Positions 59,878 through 64,000 of a stretch of DNA of 64,000 nt are shown here, piece after piece (positions within the stretch are counted from its first letter, which is position 1; every line of letters begins with the position of its first letter). Location: positions 124,001-188,000 of the forward strand of contig CAKPKR010000002.1 of the NCBI GenBank assembly GCA_934167465.1, given 5' to 3'. The notes below the pieces were generated by a model. That model was given only the letters and a program-made list of their open reading frames with translations. It ran no database searches and had not been told where the DNA came from. The position numbers were made by a program, and so were the translations under genes. Source of the DNA: an uncultured Bacilli bacterium (GTDB taxonomy: Bacteria; Bacillota_I; Bacilli_A; RF39; UBA660).

Positions 59878-60463
59878 GTTTTGTCATCTCTCTTTCTTTT
59901 GAACTCAATATTGTTAATATTGAATTTGCATCTTTTATAAACCCAAGTTTGATTAATTCTTCTATATCACAATAATTACACTTAAATATATTGATATATT
60001 CATCTTTATCTAAATTTTGTTTTGTTTCTTTAATACAATTTCTACATATAAATGAATAATTTAAGGCACCTGATATTCCTTGGTCTTGATAATAACTATT
60101 TATTAATTCTATGTCATTTGTTACATATCCTGTTTCTTCTTTTAATTCTCTTAGTGCCGCTTCATAAATTGTTTCATTTTTTTCTCTATAACCAGCTGGT
60201 AGGTTTGCTAAAACAGTTTCTTTTGTAAAAACTCTTGGTTCAACTGATAACAATACTTCATTTTTATCAGTAATTGCTAAAATAACTACAGCTTCTTTTT
60301 CCATACCATTTTTAAGTAATTTTTCTCTTATAATTGTTTCACCATTGTTTAATTTTATTTCATATTTTTGGGTACTTAAGAATCTACATTTTTCATTAAT
60401 TAATTCTTTTTTTATTGTTTTTAATTCTTCTATTTTTCGATTTAAATCTACTAAGTTTATCAT
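59870..60463 (-). CDS. Nudix hydrolase, ADP-ribose pyrophosphatase type, with CxxC pairs
   Basis: 197 residues. The Nudix box is intact: GYREKNETIYEAALRELKEETGY near 105-127. GLLLKNGMEKEAVVILAIT precedes it, as in ADP-ribose pyrophosphatases. After the box, FICRNC and FKCNYC form two CxxC pairs separated by about 20 residues, a possible zinc-ribbon insertion not usual in this family. It probably recycles ADP-ribose to AMP and ribose phosphate, lowering the ligand seen by NrtR. It overlaps pncB by four bases and nadE by eight. Confidence 0.82.
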   Translation of the reverse strand: MINLVDLNRKIEELKTIKKELINEKCRFLSTQKYEIKLNNGETIIREKLLKNGMEKEAVVILAITDKNEVLLSVEPRVFTKETVLANLPAGYREKNETIYEAALRELKEETGYVTNDIELINSYYQDQGISGALNYSFICRNCIKETKQNLDKDEYINIFKCNYCDIEELIKLGFIKDANSILTILSSKEREMTKHV

Positions 60464-61917
60464 ATTTGTTTTAACTTCCTAATCATTTTATTTTTGTGCT
60501 CAACATATTCTAAAGTTCCATCAACATAATATTCGTGAGGATTTAATTCCCTTTTAATTTCTGGATAAATTGTTTTCATTTGATCTTCACAATATTGTTT
60601 TTTTATAAATATATCTGGATCATCATATACTAATTTACCATTTATAAATATTGGCTTTTGTAGTTTTACAAGTTCAAAATTATTTAAGGTTGTTTGTTTT
60701 AAAATATTAGTTGGATCAACAATTATTAAATCTTTTTTATCTAATTTACTACCTTTTTTTGTCATTATATCTGCTATCGCAAAGCCTGTTTTTTTATCAT
60801 AAGCTCTATATAAATCTTTATAATCTGGATTGATTGTTTTTGTAATATCATTACTTAATTTTATTTTTGGAATTATTTCACCACTATTAATTAATGCAAC
60901 TTCCTTATAAACACATCCCATTCTTCCATTAGGTTTAGATATATTATCACCTACTCCTAGTGAATCAAAATATGCTCCTTCATCTTGTAACGATTTAATT
61001 GTTTTAGCATTTAATCCATTACTTAAACATATAGTAGCATCTTCTAATCCAGCTTCATCTAACATTTTTCTTGCTTCTTTAGATAAATAAGCTAAATCAC
61101 CTGAATCAATTCGAATTCCTTTTAATCTATATCCGTTTGGTATCAAATATTCTTTAGCCACTTTAATGGCATTAACAACACCACTTTTTAAAGTATCAAT
61201 TGTATCTACTAATAATAAACAATTATTAGGATATGCTTTTGCATAAGCTAAAAAGGCGTCATATTCACTAGTAAATGATTCAATATAGCTATGTGCTTGA
61301 GTTCCTAATCCTTTTATTCCTAACATATCGGCTGCTAACGCATTACTTGTTCCCGCACATCCTGCCATTATCGCATAAATAGAGGCATCAATAGCGGCTT
61401 CTAAACCATCTGCTCTTCTAGCACCAAATTCCATTATAGGAACATTTTTAGGAGTCGCTTCTACTATCTTTCTAGCAGCAGTTGCATGTTCCATTGCACC
61501 ATTTATAATTGATAGAATTGCTGTTTCAATTATTTGGGCTTCAATAATTGGTGCTTTTATTGTGACAATTGGTTCATTTGGAAACACTGGTGTTCCATCA
61601 GGAACAGCATATATATTTCCTGTAAATTTGAAATTTTTTAAATATTCTATAAATCTTTCATCATATCCATTTTTTCTTAGATATTCCAAATTTTCTTCAT
61701 TAAATTTTAAATCTTCAATATATGGAATTATTTTATCTAATCCAGCCATTATTGCATAACCACCATCGTTTGGGACTTTTCTAAAAAATATATCAAAAAC
61801 TGCTTCTTCTTTTTCTTTGTGATTTATAAAATATGCATTTGACATACTAAATTCATATTCATCTGTTAATAAAGTATAATTTCTATTTAATCTTTTATAT
61901 CCATTGTATAATTTCAT
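60460..61917 (-). CDS. pncB: nicotinate phosphoribosyltransferase
   Basis: 485 residues. It makes nicotinate mononucleotide from nicotinate and PRPP with ATP. Family segments: LLTDEYEFSMSNAYF, AVFDIFFRKVPNDGGYAI, EFGARRADGLEAAIDASIYAIMAGCAGTSNALAADMLGI with the catalytic His nearby (GTQAHSYIESF), and RLKGIRIDSGDLAYLSKEARKMLDEAG. GDNISKPNGRMGCVYK follows. It is the second gene of the operon, behind AAGAAGGAA. Confidence 0.96.
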   Translation of the reverse strand: MKLYNGYKRLNRNYTLLTDEYEFSMSNAYFINHKEKEEAVFDIFFRKVPNDGGYAIMAGLDKIIPYIEDLKFNEENLEYLRKNGYDERFIEYLKNFKFTGNIYAVPDGTPVFPNEPIVTIKAPIIEAQIIETAILSIINGAMEHATAARKIVEATPKNVPIMEFGARRADGLEAAIDASIYAIMAGCAGTSNALAADMLGIKGLGTQAHSYIESFTSEYDAFLAYAKAYPNNCLLLVDTIDTLKSGVVNAIKVAKEYLIPNGYRLKGIRIDSGDLAYLSKEARKMLDEAGLEDATICLSNGLNAKTIKSLQDEGAYFDSLGVGDNISKPNGRMGCVYKEVALINSGEIIPKIKLSNDITKTINPDYKDLYRAYDKKTGFAIADIMTKKGSKLDKKDLIIVDPTNILKQTTLNNFELVKLQKPIFINGKLVYDDPDIFIKKQYCEDQMKTIYPEIKRELNPHEYYVDGTLEYVEHKNKMIRKLKQI

Positions 61918-61931
61918 GATATTCCTTCTTT

Positions 61932-62558
61932 CTATTTACACTTAGTTTTTTCTGTTAATTCATTATAATCTTTTACATAAGTAATACCGGCTTGTTCCAT
62001 TACCATACGAGCAATTTTTTTCCATTCTTCACGATTGTGATTTGGAGCATCAAAGGTATCAACTGCATCAGCAACTACATATAATTTTATTTTATGATTT
62101 ATTTCATCCATATACCTTACATATGTTCTGGCAAAATCCATAACACATAAATCTTCACATACCCCTATAATTATTGCTTCTTCTAAATTTTTCATTTTTG
62201 AAATATCTGTTCTTAAATTGTCATTTAACATACCATTAATAGAGTTTTTTTGATAAATTTTTGTATTTGGATATTCCTTTTGATTTATAAAATCTGGTAT
62301 TAATTCAGTTTCCTTAGTTCCTAATACACAATGTTTAGGATAATTATTAAATTCTAAAGCATTTTCAGTATGGGCCTCACAAATAAAGTTAACTAATTCC
62401 TGATTTTTTCTAAATTCATTTATTATTTTTAATTGTTCAGGTATTAATTTGTTATATTCTGGGTTAGCCATAGCTCCAATATTAACAAACCCTTCCACCA
62501 TATCAATAACATATAATGCTTTCTTGTATTTTTCTAATTCTTTTATTTTTTCATTCAT
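61932..62558 (-). CDS. pncA: nicotinamidase
   Basis: 208 residues. A cysteine hydrolase of the isochorismatase fold: YVIDMVEGFVNIGAM with the catalytic Asp, a Lys in IYQKNSINGM, and the nucleophile Cys in GVCEDLCVMDFARTYVRY near 140. HTENALEFNNYPKHCVLGTKE carries metal-binding residues. It releases nicotinate from nicotinamide. First gene of the NAD operon. I start at the ATG after AGAAGGAAA; a longer frame of 14 extra residues crosses the operator region. Confidence 0.93.
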   Translation of the reverse strand: MNEKIKELEKYKKALYVIDMVEGFVNIGAMANPEYNKLIPEQLKIINEFRKNQELVNFICEAHTENALEFNNYPKHCVLGTKETELIPDFINQKEYPNTKIYQKNSINGMLNDNLRTDISKMKNLEEAIIIGVCEDLCVMDFARTYVRYMDEINHKIKLYVVADAVDTFDAPNHNREEWKKIARMVMEQAGITYVKDYNELTEKTKCK

Positions 62559-62580
62559 ATTTTTCCTTCTTTCTATCATT

Positions 62581-62593
62581 TTGTTAATAACAA
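62581..62593. promoter_or_regulatory. candidate NrtR operator 1
   Basis: Palindrome TTGTTAATAACAA, 23 bases upstream of the pncA ATG, inside the 5' leader. It is identical to operator 2. Confidence 0.7.
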
Positions 62594-62637
62594 TCAGCAA
62601 TATAATATATTCTTTTTGCAGAATACTTATTAATAAA

Positions 62638-62650
62638 TTGTTAATAACAA
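62638..62650. promoter_or_regulatory. candidate NrtR operator 2
   Basis: A second exact copy of TTGTTAATAACAA in the leader, 57 bases from operator 1 centre to centre. Confidence 0.7.
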
Positions 62651-62678
62651 TTTTAAAAATTATTACAAGATTTCTCTC

Positions 62679-62691
62679 TTGTTATTAACAT
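62679..62691. promoter_or_regulatory. candidate NrtR operator 3 at the transcription start
   Basis: TTGTTATTAACAT (ATGTTAATAACAA on the minus strand) touches the -10 box and covers the likely start of transcription. It differs from the other two by one base on that strand. A bound repressor here would block RNA polymerase directly. Confidence 0.75.
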
Positions 62692-62718
62692 TATATTAAA
62701 AACAATTTAGTTTGTCAA
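62690..62718 (-). promoter_or_regulatory. sigma-A promoter of the NAD salvage operon
   Basis: TTGACA (62713-62718), 17-base spacer, TATAAT (62690-62695): both boxes are the exact consensus. Confidence 0.93.
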
Positions 62719-62753
62719 CATCTTTTTAACAAAAAATTAAAAACAAATAAAAA

Positions 62754-62780
62754 AATAATAAAGCATTGCGCTTTATTATT
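62754..62780 (-). terminator. terminator of the 62776-63237 lipoprotein gene
   Basis: Arms AATAATAAAGC (62754-62764) and GCTTTATTATT (62770-62780), followed by T on the minus strand. It insulates the NAD operon promoter. Confidence 0.9.
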
Positions 62781-63237
62781 TACAAACAGCTCCTAATTGT
62801 TCATATATTTTTTTAACTCCTTCAACTTTAAGTTGATTATTTTTATTAACATATGACTTCATAGCAGTATTGTCTTTTATAAATTTTTCCATATCCATTT
62901 TAGTATAATCAATTTTTGTAGTAGAAACTAATTTATTACCATCTACTGTAACTTTATTATCATATCCACCATAAGAATCATTCATTGATTTATAAGTTGA
63001 TTCTACATATTCTTTGAAATAATTCAAAACACTTTCTTTATCAGAAATAATTGTTTCAGTAGTTTCAACATATTCAACAATATCACCTTTAGCGTGAATT
63101 GTATAATCAGTTTTTAATTCATAGTTATTTGATGGATCTTTTGAATTTAAATTACATTCGATAGTAGCTTCTTTATTACCGCATCCAGTTAATGAAAATA
63201 CTAAAATAAGAAATAAACTACTAATAATCTTTTTCAT
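62776..63237 (-). CDS. lipoprotein of the DUF1307/YehR-like kind
   Basis: 153 residues. The signal ends SLTGC (Cys19), giving a lipid anchor. The mature part has TIECNLNSKDPSNNYELKTDYTIHAKGDIVEYVETTETI and a C-terminal YVNKNNQLKVEGVKKIYEQLGAVCK; two Cys outside the lipid Cys could form a disulfide. The pattern resembles YehR-type lipoproteins of unknown function common in Firmicutes. AAAGGAG precedes the ATG. Single-gene unit. Confidence 0.75.
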   Translation of the reverse strand: MKKIISSLFLILVFSLTGCGNKEATIECNLNSKDPSNNYELKTDYTIHAKGDIVEYVETTETIISDKESVLNYFKEYVESTYKSMNDSYGGYDNKVTVDGNKLVSTTKIDYTKMDMEKFIKDNTAMKSYVNKNNQLKVEGVKKIYEQLGAVCK

Positions 63238-63277
63238 AATTACTCCTTTCTATATAAGATTATAACATAAAATTATA

Positions 63278-63991
63278 TTATTTTACTTCGTTATATAATC
63301 TTTTAACATCTTTTGGTTTTAATTCAATGTATTCACCTGATTTTAAATTTTTGATACTTAAAAATGAAATACTTTCTCTTTTTAGTTTTAAGACATTATA
63401 TCCAATTGCTTCAAACATTCTTTTGACTTGATGATTCTTTCCTTCGTGAATTGTTAATTCTACTATAGACGTATCAGTTTTTTTATCATATTTAAGTATT
63501 CTAGCTTTACCTTTACTTGTTTTTATTCCATCAAGATAAACTCCAGTTGCTAATTTAGTTAATTCCTTTTTTCCAATTAATCCTTTTACTTTAGATACAT
63601 ATACTTTATCAATATTATTTTTAGGATGCATTAATTTATTAGCAAGTTCTCCATCATTAGTAAGTAATAAAGCTCCTGTTGTATCATAGTCTAATCTACC
63701 TACAGGATAAATTCTTTTATTAGTATGAATTAAATCTACTACTGTTTTTCTATTTTTATCATCGCTTACCGAAGTAATTACACCTCTTGGTTTATTAAGT
63801 AAAAAATAAACTTTTTCAGTATTTTCTAAAACTGTTCCTTCAACTTCAATGGTATCACTTGGTTCTACTTTTATTCCTAATTCTCTAACAATACTTCCAT
63901 TAACTCTTACTTTTCCTTTTAATATTAATTCTTCTGCTTTTCTTCTAGAAGTATAACCATAGTTTGCTATTACCTTTTGTAATCTTTCCAT
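63278..63991 (-). CDS. rluB: 16S/23S rRNA pseudouridine synthase, RsuA/RluB family
   Basis: 237 residues. An N-terminal S4 RNA-binding domain (MERLQKVIANYGYTSRRKAEELILKGKVRVNG, 1-32 and on) is followed by the catalytic domain with GRLDYDTTGALLLTNDGELANKLMHP near 98-123, where Asp of GRLDYDT is the nucleophile. The end HQVKRMFEAIGYNVLKLKRESI is also typical. It converts a specific uridine of rRNA to pseudouridine. RluB (U2605 of 23S) is the likely type in Bacilli. GGTGATTTT precedes the ATG at the right edge. Confidence 0.92.
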   Translation of the reverse strand: MERLQKVIANYGYTSRRKAEELILKGKVRVNGSIVRELGIKVEPSDTIEVEGTVLENTEKVYFLLNKPRGVITSVSDDKNRKTVVDLIHTNKRIYPVGRLDYDTTGALLLTNDGELANKLMHPKNNIDKVYVSKVKGLIGKKELTKLATGVYLDGIKTSKGKARILKYDKKTDTSIVELTIHEGKNHQVKRMFEAIGYNVLKLKRESISFLSIKNLKSGEYIELKPKDVKRLYNEVK

Positions 63992-64000
63992 AAAATCACC

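Noticed and set aside
1..64000. CRISPR arrays, rRNA genes or an intact prophage
   Set aside because: No regularly spaced repeats, rRNA sequence or clusters of phage structural genes were seen.

Overview
This window is very AT-rich DNA from a spore-forming, low-GC Gram-positive bacterium, most likely an uncultured gut lineage of Bacilli. Spore genes include an alpha/beta-type small acid-soluble protein, SpoIVA, SpoVIF, YunB, a YjcZ-like peptide and a three-gene GerA-type germinant receptor. Gene order also recalls Bacillus: DUF1934-argS-rpoE, rpsD near ezrA, and thiI beside an SASP gene. TGA is used as a stop codon and an RF2 gene is present, so the standard bacterial code applies. An anaerobic ribonucleotide reductase, a rubrerythrin start and a ferredoxin suggest an anaerobe. 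No rRNA and no CRISPR array were seen; there is one tRNA (Leu-CAA).

Layout. 1-6 kb: rubrerythrin start, FtsW/RodA-like protein, def, rpoE-argS-DUF1934, a secreted repeat protein whose promoter carries a ten-base G tract, and HU. 6-16 kb: a deacetylase lipoprotein, a frameshifted paralogue of the secreted protein, SASP-thiI, scpAB and ezrA. 16-27 kb: rpsD with a structured leader, a U32 protein, an M29 aminopeptidase, uppP, ftsEX, YitT and prfB with its programmed frameshift. 27.4-29.5 kb: an accessory island bounded by inverted copies of a structured motif. It holds a GNAT acetyltransferase, a decayed MobC-like gene, an oriT-like hairpin pair and the C-terminus of an IS110-type transposase. 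29.5-40 kb: yutD, yunB, the class III reductase operon, spoVIF, spoIVA, der, engB and a VirB2/TrbC-like Cys-rich membrane protein. 40-50 kb: two ATPase-permease fusion ABC transporters, a MATE-kinase fusion, tag, a DUF1287 protein and an rRNA uracil methyltransferase. 49.8-50.1 kb: a short element with the same inverted ends as the 27-29 kb island. 50-54 kb: ger operon. 55-62.7 kb: a complete NAD salvage operon (pncA, pncB, Nudix, nadE, nadD, pncC-like, nadK, an aminotransferase, nrtR). 62.7-64 kb: a lipoprotein and a pseudouridine synthase.

The most notable items are: the reductase split into a 760-residue body and a separate 57-residue glycyl-radical peptide; the NAD operon ending in its own presumed NrtR repressor, with three copies of one palindrome at its sigma-A promoter; the G-tract promoter of the secreted protein next to a frameshifted paralogue; and the two loci bounded by inverted, structured RNA-like termini, one of which contains an IS110 fragment.
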